A stretch of 64,000 bases of DNA from Odontocerum albicorne (lineage: Eukaryota > Arthropoda > Insecta > Trichoptera > Odontoceridae), in contig OX463839.1 of assembly GCA_949825065.1 (NCBI GenBank), forward strand, positions 27,711,291 through 27,775,290. Reading direction: 5' to 3'. Positions 23,346 to 33,905 of the stretch are shown here, one piece after another. Each line of letters starts with the position of its first letter. Positions within the stretch are counted from its first letter, which is position 1. Under the pieces are notes generated by a model that was given only the letters and a program-made list of their open reading frames with translations, had not been told where the DNA came from and did no database searches. The translations under genes were made by a program, and so were the position numbers.

Positions 23346-24547
23346 TTACTCAACTTTCTACAATCTTTCATTGTTCACCCATATCGCATTAACTTTTTCT
23401 TTCACACTTTTCTATGGCCATTACTTTGGATTTAAAAAAAATATTTTTCTTCATTTCTCAAATGATTTGTTAGTATCGTTATCACTTTTATTGTTTTTTT
23501 TTAAGTGTATTTGTTATGGCAACATTCCGGTATTTAATCAAAACAATATTTATCTAGAAAACCTTTTTTAACAGCTTAGATATATTTTTTAGAATACATT
23601 TTTTATTCTTGATGTATTCGCCTTCATTACGTGATTGATAGAGATAAATCGTGACCAAAAAAAATATTATAAATTAGGCTAAGGTATAAATAACTTTGAT
23701 GTTTTATTCTACGAAACAGTTTGTTTTTATTAAAAACAGGAAATTGATACTCATTTTCGAAACGTCGTCAGTGAGTAAAATTCGAAGGCGTTGGTAAATC
23801 AGGTCAGAGGACAACATGAAGGATGAAGCAGAGCTTTTCAATATTTCCGACTGGTGAACCTTTGCTCAAGCAACACAGTATTGTTGCTACTGTACTATAA
23901 CACGGTGCTCTAACCGGAATCAATATTATTGATTAATTAAAAATAGTACAAAGAAAAACAAGATGAGTGTAAGGATTAGAAAGTGGTGGCAGCGGTCAAT
24001 AGATAAGAAACATTTTGACATCTGTATGCAGGGTGTCCCGTATTGAGTGAATCATATTAAGGGTGGTGATAGATTGGGTTAAGACCTACCAGAATATCAA
24101 AACTTGACTTCAGTAAAAACCTTACCGTTTTTAAGTTATTCGGACTTTTGTAAAATTTCGTAAAATCCCTACCTTGCATCAGATGTTTTGATGCGTTGTG
24201 TACAAATCACCATTTTTCTAATTTTTTTTTATCGTGAAATACTTTTGAATAGTAGCCTTATCTATCGCATATAAAATAATTTCCAAAATTTTTAGAGGTT
24301 TACAAAAAAATTACTTGAAAAATTAAAAAAATCTCAATTAAAATTTTTACGCTAAACTTTGGCCATCTGTGGTAAAAAAAAATTATACTGGGAATTTTCA
24401 GAATACTACTTTAAAAAGTTGCTCATTTAATGGAAATTTTAAAATGGTGCAACACTATTAGATTTTTTGACGAAAAACGAAATAATACTATTTTTTGTTC
24501 AAAAAGAGCTGATTCTGACCAAAGTTCAAGTGAAAGGTATTAATACA
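23346..24547. other. AT-rich stretch; possible TE end at 24029
   Basis: CAGGGTGTCCCGTATTGAG near 24029 resembles the GGGTGTCCC ends of several invertebrate DNA transposons, but I found no partner end and no transposase. 23347-23580 is T-rich with chance ORFs. Confidence 0.35.
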
Positions 24548-24705
24548 AAATCTACTTCATTTTGTTTCTGTCACCTATTAACTAACCTTTGCAGACTTTT
24601 CGACATGTGATAGAAACATATTAGGCTTTAGGTATAGTGTAGTTGTATATAAAATGCTCATTGATATAAAAAAAAACCTACTAGGTCATGGAGGTCTATA
24701 ATTGC
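24548..24705 (-). repeat. SINE-like family B fragment joined to a SINE-A head fragment
   Basis: On the minus strand, 24601-24665 matches the middle of family B (CCTAATATGTTTCTATCAC, compare CCGAATGTGTTTCTATCAT at 19.6 kb). Directly upstream, GACCTCCATGACCTAGTAGG (24676-24695) is a SINE-A A-box segment. Confidence 0.5.
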
Positions 24706-24785
24706 AATCATTATTATAACTGCTTTAAAATCAATGTTAAATGATGTAATAAATACATTTTTGGAATTTCACAAAAAAATAATCA

Positions 24786-25095
24786 ACGCATCAAATATAT
24801 GAACCGCGCGTCACGAGAAATGAATGATAAGAACGAACACAAAGCTGGAACACAATCCGAGTTCCGCCTCTCCCCTCCAAACAGAAACAAATTTCCATGT
24901 TTTTTCACTTAGCGGATATAGGGGGCGGGTGTACCGCCACTGTTAGTCTTTACTGTCCAACTTTTTCCATTATAACTCCCGATTTACTTCGCGCTGGATA
25001 TTCACACAGTAAGACTTGGTAAGTTTGTTGCTTGGAAACTTTTCGGATCCCATTCTTTGTGTAGTCCGGTCCGGTGGCGACTGTTTATCAGGATC
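24786..25095. other. GC- and CpG-richer island
   Basis: Stands out against AT-rich surroundings: ACCGCGCGTCACG, GGGGGCGGGTGTACCGCC, TCCGGTCCGGTGGCGAC. A 5' splice-donor-like TTGGTAAGTTTG occurs at about 25018 on the plus strand. It could be a promoter or first exon of a host gene whose remainder lies elsewhere, or an unrecognised repeat; no ORF is convincing. Confidence 0.3.
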
Positions 25096-25214
25096 GACTT
25101 CTATACTTGTTGGGATTGTTTAAATGTCCTTGTTTTCCTAGATAACTAAGACCTGATTGTCTTACTAAAATTTGCAAGACATTTGAAGATGGATGTTTTT
25201 AAATTAAATAACTT

Positions 25215-25890
25215 TTTGATACCATCCCGCCGTTTCTTTGTTGGTACTGGCAAGAAGGATAGAGCGCCATACTTTTCTATCTTGACACACATCTACAGCT
25301 CTTTCTACTTCTATACACCTTCTTCACAACTTCTATGATTTCTCCGACTTAAAACGTTTCTTTCTTTTAAAATATCATACACTTGATCTAACCACACTTT
25401 CCTTGTTCTTCCTCTAGCACGCCTTCCACTCCCATTTACACTGTATATATTTTGGTCACCTCTATTCATTCATTCGTTCTACATAACCAAACTGTTTCAA
25501 AGCGCTTTGCTTTATCTTATTCAATATATCAAGCCTTAAGTTCACATTCATACCTTGTCACTTAATAACGTATTCTGTCATATGTTGTCACTGCATGTAT
25601 TTATCTCTGTACACGCATTTCTACAGCATTCATTCGGTTCCGTTCATTGTTTTTCAACATCCCTAATAACTTTATTCTGTCAACGTTGTCACCCTGTGCA
25701 TTCTACTCAGTGCACATTTTTACTGCATTTATTCGGTGCCGTTCAGTCAATTTTCAAGTCTACGTTTCACTCCAATGCATCAAAGTTGGTAATAAAATTT
25801 TGTCATTGTCTATCGCACTAAATTCCCTTTTCTATTCACACTTTTCTGTGATCTTCCTCTCACACACCTTCCACACATATTGGATCTAAA
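25215..25890 (-). pseudogene. LINE family C, ORF2 C-terminal region and 3' end
   Basis: Minus-strand frames give PTLMHWSET, RNRMNAVEMRV, TTYDRIRY, RARGRTRKVWLDQVYDILKE, SRRNHRSC and CQDRKVW-like residues, ending GGCGGGATGGTAT at the 3' terminus. The thumb region around RMNAVEM appears twice, suggesting an internal duplication. Heavily mutated. At the position of the octamer insertion in the 7.3-kb copy this one reads ATATACAGTG without it. Confidence 0.78.
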
Positions 25891-26079
25891 TATTTTTTTT
25901 GTTAATTTTATGGTACCTACCATCATAAAATAATATTTAAGTGCACAAATTCATTTATTCATTAGAAGTCGACCTCTGGTCATTTTGTTGAGCCTTTTAA
26001 CTCCCAAATGGTCATTCAATCTGTTAACAATACTCACAAGCGCTAGACATATGTAAATATCATTGCCTCTTCACACTCT

Positions 26080-26130
26080 GAGTAGTATTGCCAACACGTA
26101 CGATGACAAACCGTGAGTCACTATAAGCGT
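26080..26130 (+). repeat. SINE family A 3' body fragment
   Basis: ATTGCCTCTTCACAC ... ATTGCCAACACGTAC matches the body of the SINE inside element E (GTTGCCTCTTCACGTG ... ATTGCCAACACGTG). No A or B box remains. Confidence 0.45.
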
Positions 26131-26340
26131 AATCACTGTTTTTTTTCACTTGGCACAAAAGGAAACTGCTGATACTAAACATTATTTTAAAAGTTAATGT
26201 ATAAATAAAAAAAGATGAAGCAGAATCGTAATATTTTTTTAATTTTAAGTATTGAGATTATTAAAAATAATATGACATGTAGGAAATAAAAATTAAGTTC
26301 ATAGTTATTATATATAAATAGGATTTGTTTGTTAAAATTC

Positions 26341-26370
26341 ATCTGTATTACAAATATTTGTAATACAGAT
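26341..26370. repeat. perfect 30-bp palindrome
   Basis: The half-site ATCTGTATTACAAAT is followed without spacer by its exact reverse complement. It would extrude as a cruciform; no neighbouring element identified. Confidence 0.85.
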
Positions 26371-26542
26371 TAATTTATGAAATTTAAAAAAAAACATAAG
26401 AAAATGGTTAAATTATGATACATGAAATTAATGAGGGTTGCTGATTCATACATACAAGACTTCACTTGATGGTTTCTGTATTACTCGTAATTGTAATACA
26501 CGTACGGCCATATACAGAGAATTTTATTTGAAAGATATTGAT

Positions 26543-26725
26543 TTCCGACCCTAGTTGATAAGACACCTGCTTGTCTTCATTACGGGATTCTATTCCAGTA
26601 GAAAACCATTTTCTTTTATCTTTTCCGTCTTGTTTTTAAATACAAATTGTTTAACACCTTGGTTGGCTGGAAGAGATCGTTAAATGACAGTAAATCCACC
26701 AGGTTTTATTGTGTTCAACAAAAAT
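26543..26725 (+). repeat. tRNA-derived SINE, family A, decayed
   Basis: CGACCCTAGTTGATAAGACA (A box), GGGATTCTATTCCAG (B box), GGTTGGCTGGAAGAGATCG and CCACCAGGTTTTATTGTG in the family order. Confidence 0.72.
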
Positions 26726-27319
26726 GTCATGCACTATAATCATACACTGTAAGAGAGATTTCATGTTGCAATTTTTTTTCAAATTTAAATATTATTCACA
26801 AATCTTACGAGTATGAATCGAATGTCTGGATATTAAAAAAAACGTTTTGAACTTATGTGTAAACCAAAAGTAGGCATATACATTTTTTTCATGTAAGGTT
26901 TTAAAAAAAACAGTATTGTATTTAGAACCGTATCTGTTTCTGGCGTCTTGAATTTATACAAAAACTCAAAAATAATAAGCAAGAAACTTATAGAATCATC
27001 AAACGCACAGGCCAATGCCAATACTCGTAGATCGCTTTCTTCTATTATTCGTAGAATGCTAATTAATTTGACAGCTTTATTTCACAAAAGCTTTTCATTG
27101 AAATTTTAATTTATGAACAATTATATTATAGGATTTTTTTATATTTAGCCATCATTTTTAAACACGAAGTGGAAATTAATTTTTAATCTCTTGAAATGAT
27201 TCAGCTTTTAAATAAAAATGTTTTTTTTTTCTCACACCCACTTTGTTCGGTAACTGTCTATTGTTGAACGCATTTTTAGACATAATTTTTACTGTGGTAA
27301 TTTTTACTAAATTTTGGTA
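26726..27319. other. AT-rich stretch, nothing recognised
   Basis: Two TACGAGTA-type octamers (26806, 27022); no coding or RNA signal. 27486-28213 is also anonymous except a weak tRNA-like block at about 27607-27690. Confidence 0.45.
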
Positions 27320-27485
27320 TATTATTTATAGTGAAGGCATAAACATTGTGGAGGTTTAAATACATTGTAATTTGTTTTATCAAATACTGTTTATTCCAGT
27401 TTTTGTAACGGTATACCCCTGATGATGAGGTGAAAGCCTTGAAATCTGTAGGGTTATACCGTTACAAAAATTGGAATTTTACTAG
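27320..27485. mobile_element. foldback element family F, deleted copy
   Basis: The outer arm (TTTATAGTGAAGGCATAAAC ... GGTTTAAATACATTG) leads to TTGTAACGGTATACCC, then CTGATGATGAGGTGAAAGCC, CTGTAGGGTTATACCGTTAC. Compared with the 61.3-kb copy the left half of the central hairpin is missing. The short inner inverted repeat GTAACGGTATA...TATACCGTTAC remains. Confidence 0.75.
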
Positions 27486-28213
27486 ATTATTTTACCTATA
27501 CAAACAACCTACAGAGGCGTTTAACTAATTGATATATTCTATTTAATCGCTATTTTGTTTATTTTGTCAATTTTATTTAAATTACTTAATCGCTACTTGC
27601 TTGAGTAGGCGCCTATAAGACATGTGTTAAGCATGCTTGTTCGGATTCCAGGCGTATCAAATTCGATTCTAGATAGTTCATGGACTGATTTTAATTGGAA
27701 TCCTTTTTTCGTCTGAATTTATTATTGTTCTTAAACTAAAATTACATTTTTCAAGCGCTGCTTTCAATTTTATTGATATTTTTTACTAATTTATTTGGAG
27801 TAGTCAGAGCAGTAGTCAGAGAGAAAATAACGCTTTATAAATTCCTAGACTTATTTTTTAGAAAAACTAATAATTTCTCATACGATTGAAAATTTTAAAA
27901 TGCTTTAGAAAAAATTGAAAAAATTAATGGTATTTGGTAATTCTATCATTTTATTTTACTAAAAACACAAAAGCAAAAGATCTTACACACGTAAATATAT
28001 TTTTGCTTGCCGCATTTTCCTATTCAAATTATTTGCCTCGTTCAGGCATACGAGTATATGTTCTTTTGTATCTCAAACTTCTCACCATTACCTAAGTAAA
28101 CATTTGAACTATATATTTCTCCATTATTACCTCGGTATATATATTCGTCGCACGCCTTTCCCTTCAGGTTTTTTGAATTTCAGAACTCATTTTCTTGATA
28201 TGTCCAGTCCATA

Positions 28214-28405
28214 CGACCTACGAAGCCTAGTTTGTAAGACACCTGTTACCCAACCCAGGATTGCTGGTTCGATTATCTTTGATACTCAGATTGCTTTTAA
28301 AAGGCCTCCATTCTTACTTTAACTTAAGGTTCGTTCAAAACCTTTCTAGTCAGTTGGAAGAGATTGCTATATGGCACTCAACCAGCTTGTTTGTGCTGTA
28401 TACCA
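28214..28405 (+). repeat. tRNA-derived SINE, family A
   Basis: CGAAGCCTAGTTTGTAAGAC (A box), CCCAACCCAGGATTGCTGG, TTCGATTATC (B box, mutated), CTTAAGGTTCGTTC, GTTGGAAGAGATTGC, CCAGC...TGTGCTGTATA. Confidence 0.78.
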
Positions 28406-28906
28406 CAAAAATTTTATACTACAATACATAATGAAATATAACCACCTCAGGATTTCTTTCTGAAATATTCTAAGGGAATCCGACTTTTACAGTTATTGTT
28501 ATTTATATACAGTTATTTTTATCAATTAATGTTTAAACCTAATTGTCTTCGCGGAGCACGCATTTGTAGCAAAATAGAAAAAAAATATTCTTTTGAAACT
28601 GTTAAGTACGAGTATAATGAAAAAAAACAAGATTTCTTTTTCGTAAAATTTTTCCCTTGTGCTATTCTTAAGACGGAAAATATCAAAATACACTCAATAT
28701 AATGATGATAATCATAAATAATCGAATCTAAGACAGTTCTCGCTCAATACAAAGCACAACGCGTTCAAGGTTCATGGCTGTGTTTACACGTTCAAATATT
28801 TGGACGTATTAAAACATTTCCATTGTTTCAGGAAGGGAAGCATTACAGAGGAAAATTTACTTATTTTCATAATGTTTTTATAAATATACCTAAGCAAAAA
28901 AACTGC
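28406..28906. other. AT-rich stretch; part of a diverged pair with about 33.4 kb
   Basis: 28696-28815 resembles 33397-33500 in order of blocks (ATCATAA-TATAAATAAT-GAATC, ATACAAAGC, TTCA-GCTCATG-like). The similarity is moderate and may reflect an old shared repeat. Confidence 0.35.
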
Positions 28907-29062
28907 TTTTATGGCCCAGTTGGTAAGAAGCTTGATTTCAACCCTGAAAAATAACAACCTCTATGGCCCAGTGGGGAAAAAAATAATAAAAAGTCAGACA
29001 AAAGAGGTCGTCTGGTAACAAACGCAAGGTCAGTACGTGCACTAGTATTGTTGCCGTTTAAT
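28907..29062 (+). repeat. tRNA-derived SINE, family A, 5' part, split by a LINE
   Basis: GGCCCAGTTGGTAAGAAGC is an A-box head at 28914-28932; a second head-like GGCCCAGTGGGGAA lies at 28974. The matching B-box segment GGTTTGATTCTCAGTG lies at 32437-32452, on the far side of the RTE-like LINE, so the LINE inserted into this SINE. Confidence 0.6.
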
Positions 29063-29074
29063 TATTGCGTTTCA
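29063..29074 (+). repeat. target-site duplication of the RTE-like LINE, left copy
   Basis: TATTGCGTTTCA, identical to 32425-32436 directly after the LINE's 3' tail. Confidence 0.88.
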
Positions 29075-29512
29075 TCAACATATTGCGTATCGGGGCTCAA
29101 ATTTTGGTAGGGTCACGGAGATACATATTTTGCTGGCAAATATGTGTCACCTAAATACCGTGTAACGCCACAGTTGCATACCATCAGCAACACTACCAAT
29201 AGTCCTACTCCTAGCGTCCACGAGTGGTCTCACAGGCCCCGCGAGCCCTGGGCAATGTGGCCACTGGCAATACCATCAGCCATAGCAGATAGGAGAGGAT
29301 GAATGGCGAGTCTCCAGCGCCATAAAACTGGAACCCCCCAGCTAAGGGAAGGAAAACCCCTACAGAAAAACCCTGGTCCTCCTGGTAGGGGGTTTGACGT
29401 AAGGCTAACAACCTTATCCTAGAAAAACAAACTTGTTACGAAAAATCCAAGGAGCCTCGGACATATCGGCACTACCCCTGGACGACCCGGCAACCGAAAT
29501 AAGGACTATGAT

Positions 29513-30628
29513 TTGCGTATTGGTACCTGGAATGTACTTACTTTGTACAGACCAGGTCGACTGAAACTACTGACGGATACTCTAACAAAATATAGCATAG
29601 ACATCGCTGCCCTACAAGAGATTAGATGGACTGGCAATGGAATTATGGACAAAAGAGATTGCACACTGTATTATAGCTGTCATAAAAAAGACCACATGTT
29701 TGGTACAGGATTTATTGTTGCAAAAAACAGAAAACATCTTGTAATAGACTTCCAACCTATAAACAAAAGAATATGCACTATGAGAATCAGAGGAAGGTTC
29801 TTCAACTACAGTATTATTAATGTGCATGCACCAACGGAAGACAAGAGTGAGGATGAAAAGGATGAATTTTATGAGTGCCTCGACAGAACATGGAACAAAT
29901 GCCCAAAACATGACATTAAATTAGTAATAGGAGACCTTAATGCAAAAGTCGGGTCCGAGACAGCATACCGCCCTACAATCGGTATACACAGCCTACACAA
30001 GGATAGCAACGAAAATGGCTCTCGACTCATATCATTTGCGGCTGCCAAAGGAATGGTCATAGGTGGAACACTGTTCGATCATAAGGACATACACAAAGCT
30101 ACATGGAAATCCCCTGATGGCCGCACCCGTAACCAAATTGATCATGTTTTGATTGACTCTAGGCACTGCTCAGACCTCATAGACACGCGTAGCTTTAGAG
30201 GTGCAAACATAGACTCTGACCACTGTCTGGTGATAGCAAAACTCAGAGCTCGCATTTCAAATGCAAAGAAAGGAAAGCCAACTAGGAGTAGGAAATTGAA
30301 CATAGGCAGACTGAAAGATAAGGAGGATTCTGAAGCTTTTTGCCAACAGATAACGGAAAGAATACAAAATGATACACAACAGGGCTCAGCATTGAATGAG
30401 AGATGGACACGGTGCAAGGAACTCATCATGAAAACAGCTGAAGACACACTGGGATACCATAATAATAGTAAAAGAAATGAATGGTTTGACGACGAATGCC
30501 GTACAGTCACCAACAATAAAAACACAGCATATCTAAACATGATTAGTAAACATTCCACCAGAGCGGCAAAGGAAACCTACCAAAATCTCAGACGAGAGGA
30601 AAAACGGATACACAAAAAAAAAACGTGA
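29513..30628 (+). CDS. LINE ORF, endonuclease domain (EEP family)
   Basis: This segment encodes the element's apurinic-like endonuclease, which nicks target DNA to prime reverse transcription. Numbering from the first codon given: TWNV 5-8, LQEIRW 34-39 (catalytic Glu), HAPTED 105-110, GDLNAKVG 140-147 (catalytic Asp/Asn), IDHVLID 209-215, SDHCLV 235-240 (Asp-His pair). All expected catalytic motifs are intact. The reading frame stays open upstream to about 29420 (GTTPGRPGNRNKDYDLRIG) with no ATG; the codon at 29513 is TTG, so the true start is upstream, non-AUG, or lost. The frame ends after a run of ten A at 30615-30624; dropping or adding one A would join it to the reverse transcriptase frame. 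Confidence 0.9.
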   Translation: MRIGTWNVLTLYRPGRLKLLTDTLTKYSIDIAALQEIRWTGNGIMDKRDCTLYYSCHKKDHMFGTGFIVAKNRKHLVIDFQPINKRICTMRIRGRFFNYSIINVHAPTEDKSEDEKDEFYECLDRTWNKCPKHDIKLVIGDLNAKVGSETAYRPTIGIHSLHKDSNENGSRLISFAAAKGMVIGGTLFDHKDIHKATWKSPDGRTRNQIDHVLIDSRHCSDLIDTRSFRGANIDSDHCLVIAKLRARISNAKKGKPTRSRKLNIGRLKDKEDSEAFCQQITERIQNDTQQGSALNERWTRCKELIMKTAEDTLGYHNNSKRNEWFDDECRTVTNNKNTAYLNMISKHSTRAAKETYQNLRREEKRIHKKKT

Positions 30629-31484
30629 GCACGAAAAAGGAGAAATAAAGAAAATAGAAGATTTACACCAACAGCATAACACCCGAGAACTTTACCGCCA
30701 AACCAATTCGCTTAGAAAGGTCTTCAAACCCAAAACTACCGCATGCAGAAACAAGCAAGGCCTTATTGTTAGTGATAACAATGCGGTACTGGAGAGGTGG
30801 GTGGAGCATTTCGATGAATTACTTAATGGAAGCAGCCAACCAACAATTGACGAATCCCTAACTAGAGAATCACCTGATGAAACTAACATAAATGAACCAA
30901 CACTGACGGAGGTCCAACTGGCTCTTAAGAAATTAAAAAATAAAAGAGCCCCTGGCGAAGACAACATCGCCAGTGAACTGTACAAACATGCGCCAGAACC
31001 TCTTATTAGGATAATACATCAAATAATAACTGAAATCTGGAATGCAGAGACGCTACCAGATGACTGGTCCCAGGACGTTCTGTGCCCACTACACAAAAAA
31101 GGAGACCAGTTGGACTGCAAAAATTACAGAGGCATAACATTACTGAATACTGCTTATAAAATACTCTCTAATATCCTCTTTTCAAGGCTCTCGACATACA
31201 CTGAGAAAATCATTGGTACCTACCAATGTGGTTTCACAGCAGGCAAAGGCACAACTGACCAGATCCACGGCCTACGGCAAATACTAGAAAAGTGCCAAGA
31301 ATACAATATTGACACCTTCCACTTGTTTATTGACTTCAAAGCGGCCTATGACAGCATAAATAGAAAAGAACTGTATAAAGCAATGTCCGAATTGAATATA
31401 CCAAATAAGCTGATACGACTTGTAAGATACCATAACCAAAGTAAGAATCGACAAAGACCTCTCAAAACCATTCCAGACATATAA
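30625..31484 (+). CDS. LINE ORF, reverse transcriptase fingers and palm
   Basis: Continues the polyprotein in a second frame, from the A-run through the linker. Counting from the Met at 30801: KLKNKRAPGEDNI at 44-56, HKKGDQLDCKNYRGITLL at 98-115, YQCGFTAGKGTTDQI at 141-155, and FIDFKAAYDSI at 176-186, which carries the first catalytic Asp. After LIRLVR a single-base loss near 31433 shifts the frame. The next motifs (KVRIDKDLSKPFQTYNGLRQ, GDALACLLFN) are read in the neighbouring frame up to about 31556, where another one-base loss (four A instead of five) restores the first frame. Confidence 0.9.
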
Positions 31485-31556
31485 TGGCCTACGACAGGGA
31501 GATGCCTTGGCATGTCTCCTATTTAACGTGGCTCTAGAAAAAGTGATAAGGGACTC

Positions 31557-32411
31557 AAAATAGATACCAGAGGCACTATATTCTACAAGTCAGTTCAGCT
31601 ACTCGCCTATGCAGATGACATAGATATTGTGGGACGGTCACTTGAAGCTACCCGTGAAGCGTTTGTAGCATTGGAGGAAAAAGCAAAAATAATGGGACTT
31701 GTCATAAATGAAGATAAAACAAAATTGATGATTGCTTCTAATACCACATATCCATACCCCCAGGTTTTCTCAGCTGCAAATTACAACTTTGAAATAGTTA
31801 ATTCATTTACATACTTAGGCTCAACAGTTACCAGTGATAATAACACCCGAGAAGAAATTGACAGAAGGATAATTGCAGCAAACCGATGTTACTACGCTCT
31901 CCAAAAACAGTTAAGATCCAAATTATTGCGAAGAACCACAAAAACACTATTGTACAAGACCCTGATCAAACCAGTCCTCACATATGCCTCTGAAACCTGG
32001 GTGATGACAAAACACACTGAAGGGTCCATCGCAGCATTTGAAAGAAGGGTTCTTAGGACAATATACGGCCCAGTGAGAGACCACAATGGTTGGCGTCGTC
32101 GATATAACCGAGAGCTATATGATATCTATAAAGAGCCCGATGTGATCAGATCCGTCAGAGTAGGGCGCTTGAGATGGGCTGGTCACATAATCAGAATGGA
32201 CGACGACAACCCTACAAAACGCCTCACGCTCTCAGTAACACAGGGACGTAGAAGACCAGGAAGGCCCAAAATGCGATGGATGGACAGTGTCAACACGGAT
32301 GCATCGGTGTTGCCAGTGAGAAATTGGAGAATAAGGGCATCAAACAGACAAGAATGGAGGAAGCTCCTGGATTCAGCCAAGGCCCACCCAGGGCTGTCGA
32401 GCTTAGGATAA
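31557..32411 (+). CDS. LINE ORF, reverse transcriptase palm, thumb and C-terminus
   Basis: Begins with KIDTRGTIFYKSVQLL and YADD at 31608-31619, the catalytic Asp pair. From the codon at 31629: NEDKTKLM 27-34, FTYLGS 60-65, TYASETW 118-124, FERRVLRTIYG 138-148, LRWAGHIIRM 181-190, a basic RRRPGRPKMRW block, and the end SSLG before a TAG stop. The residues following YADD match the typical thumb and 'LGS.....EI..RI' connection of LINE polymerases. The stop is about 13 bp from the 3' tail, so the 3' untranslated region is minimal. Confidence 0.9.
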   Translation, partial: KIDTRGTIFYKSVQLLAYADDIDIVGRSLEATREAFVALEEKAKIMGLVINEDKTKLMIASNTTYPYPQVFSAANYNFEIVNSFTYLGSTVTSDNNTREEIDRRIIAANRCYYALQKQLRSKLLRRTTKTLLYKTLIKPVLTYASETWVMTKHTEGSIAAFERRVLRTIYGPVRDHNGWRRRYNRELYDIYKEPDVIRSVRVGRLRWAGHIIRMDDDNPTKRLTLSVTQGRRRPGRPKMRWMDSVNTDASVLPVRNWRIRASNRQEWRKLLDSAKAHPGLSSLG

Positions 32412-32436
32412 TAATAATAATAACTATTGCGTTTCA
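32412..32436 (+). repeat. LINE 3' tail and right target-site duplication
   Basis: ATAATAATAATAAC-type tail followed at 32425 by TATTGCGTTTCA, the duplicate of 29063-29074. Confidence 0.85.
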
Positions 32437-32470
32437 GGTTTGATTCTCAGTGACACTCGAAGCAAAAATA
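32437..32470 (+). repeat. SINE family A, 3' part after the LINE
   Basis: GGTTTGATTCTCAGTGACAC is the B-box side of the SINE whose head lies at 28907-29062, followed by an A-rich linker. Confidence 0.55.
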
Positions 32471-33719
32471 AAAAAAATAATTTATAAAACCGGTCAATTG
32501 GTAATACTACTAAAACGTACAATTACGAAAACCGAGTTCTGTGCCTGTGTCAGTGGTTCTTAACCTGAAGGCTCGATTAATAGTGCCGAAGAAAATATTG
32601 TCTTCCATCTACGGTTTTCAACATGTCTAAATCTGTAATTTGGATAAGTTAAAAGGCCGTCATATGAATAAAAAAAAGTCATCAAACTATTTTTTAACCA
32701 AATAAATCCTAACTTTCAAGACTAAGAATTAGTTTAATTTGCTTTTAAAAAGAATACTGAGATATTTTAAATAACATTATTCAACCTTACGAATCTCTTA
32801 TCAATATCAGAGATTTGTAAAGTGAAATAATGTTAAGCAATCTTAAGACACATACACCACATATGTTACACCAGATATTGTTGAATTAAAAGTCATCACT
32901 ATTGTCCTGCCACTTTTTTGTTTAAGGTATGATCTCTGCCACACATCTTAAATCCCATATATTAGCTGCAAATATATTTATAATTAAAATTGTCTTGAAT
33001 CTCTACCTTCATATTTAAGAGAAAGTTAAATATCAACTTATCAAAATATTCAATGTTTCAAATATCTCTGGTTCTCGTGTGACATATTGACTCTTATTTT
33101 TGACATGTCCAAATTATATTGTGAGTTTTTAACTCAGCCGATTTAATTAATTACGTGCTAAACTTACTGTATAATAGATCACTGAGGATCGAATCCGTTT
33201 AACGTGACATATTTGATTGTTTTGAAAATAAAAAAATGTTGTTAATTCCATGAAATATGAATATCTCTAAAAAAAGAAAAAGGGAATTTACTCGGTAAAA
33301 GATATTCAGAATACGCCGTTTTATCCACAATTTCAATTAGAGAAGTTTATAATTTATAGTTTAGTTTAAACTGAGGGGAGGAATAGTCAAAATACATACA
33401 CTATCATCATAACTATAAATAATGGAATCAAGGATATACTTTAAACACAAAATACAAAGCTTTCAAAGCTCATGACCGTGGTTATATGAGTATAAAAGAA
33501 ATATTTTAATAAATTGAGGAATTCGGTATTGTTCCACGAAAACAATTAGCTTTTTTGATCCCAATAAAATATATTGGTTTTAAGTTCACAAGTGAGTTTA
33601 GTATGTGTTTTTTTTCATTTTTACTCTTTTAAATTGAATTCTTATTTTTTTATTCTTCATGTAGTAAAATGTGGAAGACCTACATAATTTTTATACGAAA
33701 ACGCCAAAAATAAATCAAG
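32471..33719. other. AT-rich stretch, nothing recognised
   Basis: 33397-33500 has the moderate similarity to 28696-28815 already noted. No coding or RNA signal. Confidence 0.4.
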
Positions 33720-33905
33720 CTTCATGACATAATTGGTAAGACGCCTGTCTTCCGACCCAGAAATTACTGGTTCGATTTCTGTTGGAACTCAGAATTTTTT
33801 AAAGTAATTATATTCTTGTTTTCACTTAAGGCCATTTTAGTTTGTTTCTGATTAGTTGGAAAAAAATTCCATACTGCAATAAGTCCTCTAGGATATAATG
33901 TACGC
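33720..33905 (+). repeat. tRNA-derived SINE, family A
   Basis: CATGACATAATTGGTAAGAC (A box), GCCTGTCTTCCGACCCAG, CTGGTTCGATTTCTGTTGG (B box), TTTTCACTTAAGGCC, TTAGTTGGAAAAAAATTCC, GCAATAAGTCCTCTAGGATA. Well preserved in order and spacing. Confidence 0.82.

Larger units (their letters stand above)
29075..32424 (+). mobile_element. RTE-like non-LTR retrotransposon (LINE), near complete, 3.35 kb
   Basis: Bounded by an identical 12-bp target-site duplication. It has a leader of about 0.4 kb, an apurinic endonuclease domain, a reverse transcriptase domain with FIDFKAAYDSI and YADD, and a very short 3' end with ATAATAATAATAATAA-type repeats. One polyprotein without a gag ORF, the length and the short 3' tail favour the RTE clade; I assign the clade provisionally. 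The coding frame is broken only by three single-base changes (a 10-A run at 30615-30624, near 31433, near 31556), so it is a young insertion or its frameshifts are assembly errors. Confidence 0.9.

Noticed and set aside
24029..24547. DNA transposon starting CAGGGTGTCCC
   Set aside because: No matching inverted end and no transposase within reach; the motif alone is weak.
29211..29411. 66-codon minus-strand ORF in the LINE leader
   Set aside because: GC-rich LINE 5' region read backwards; no independent support.
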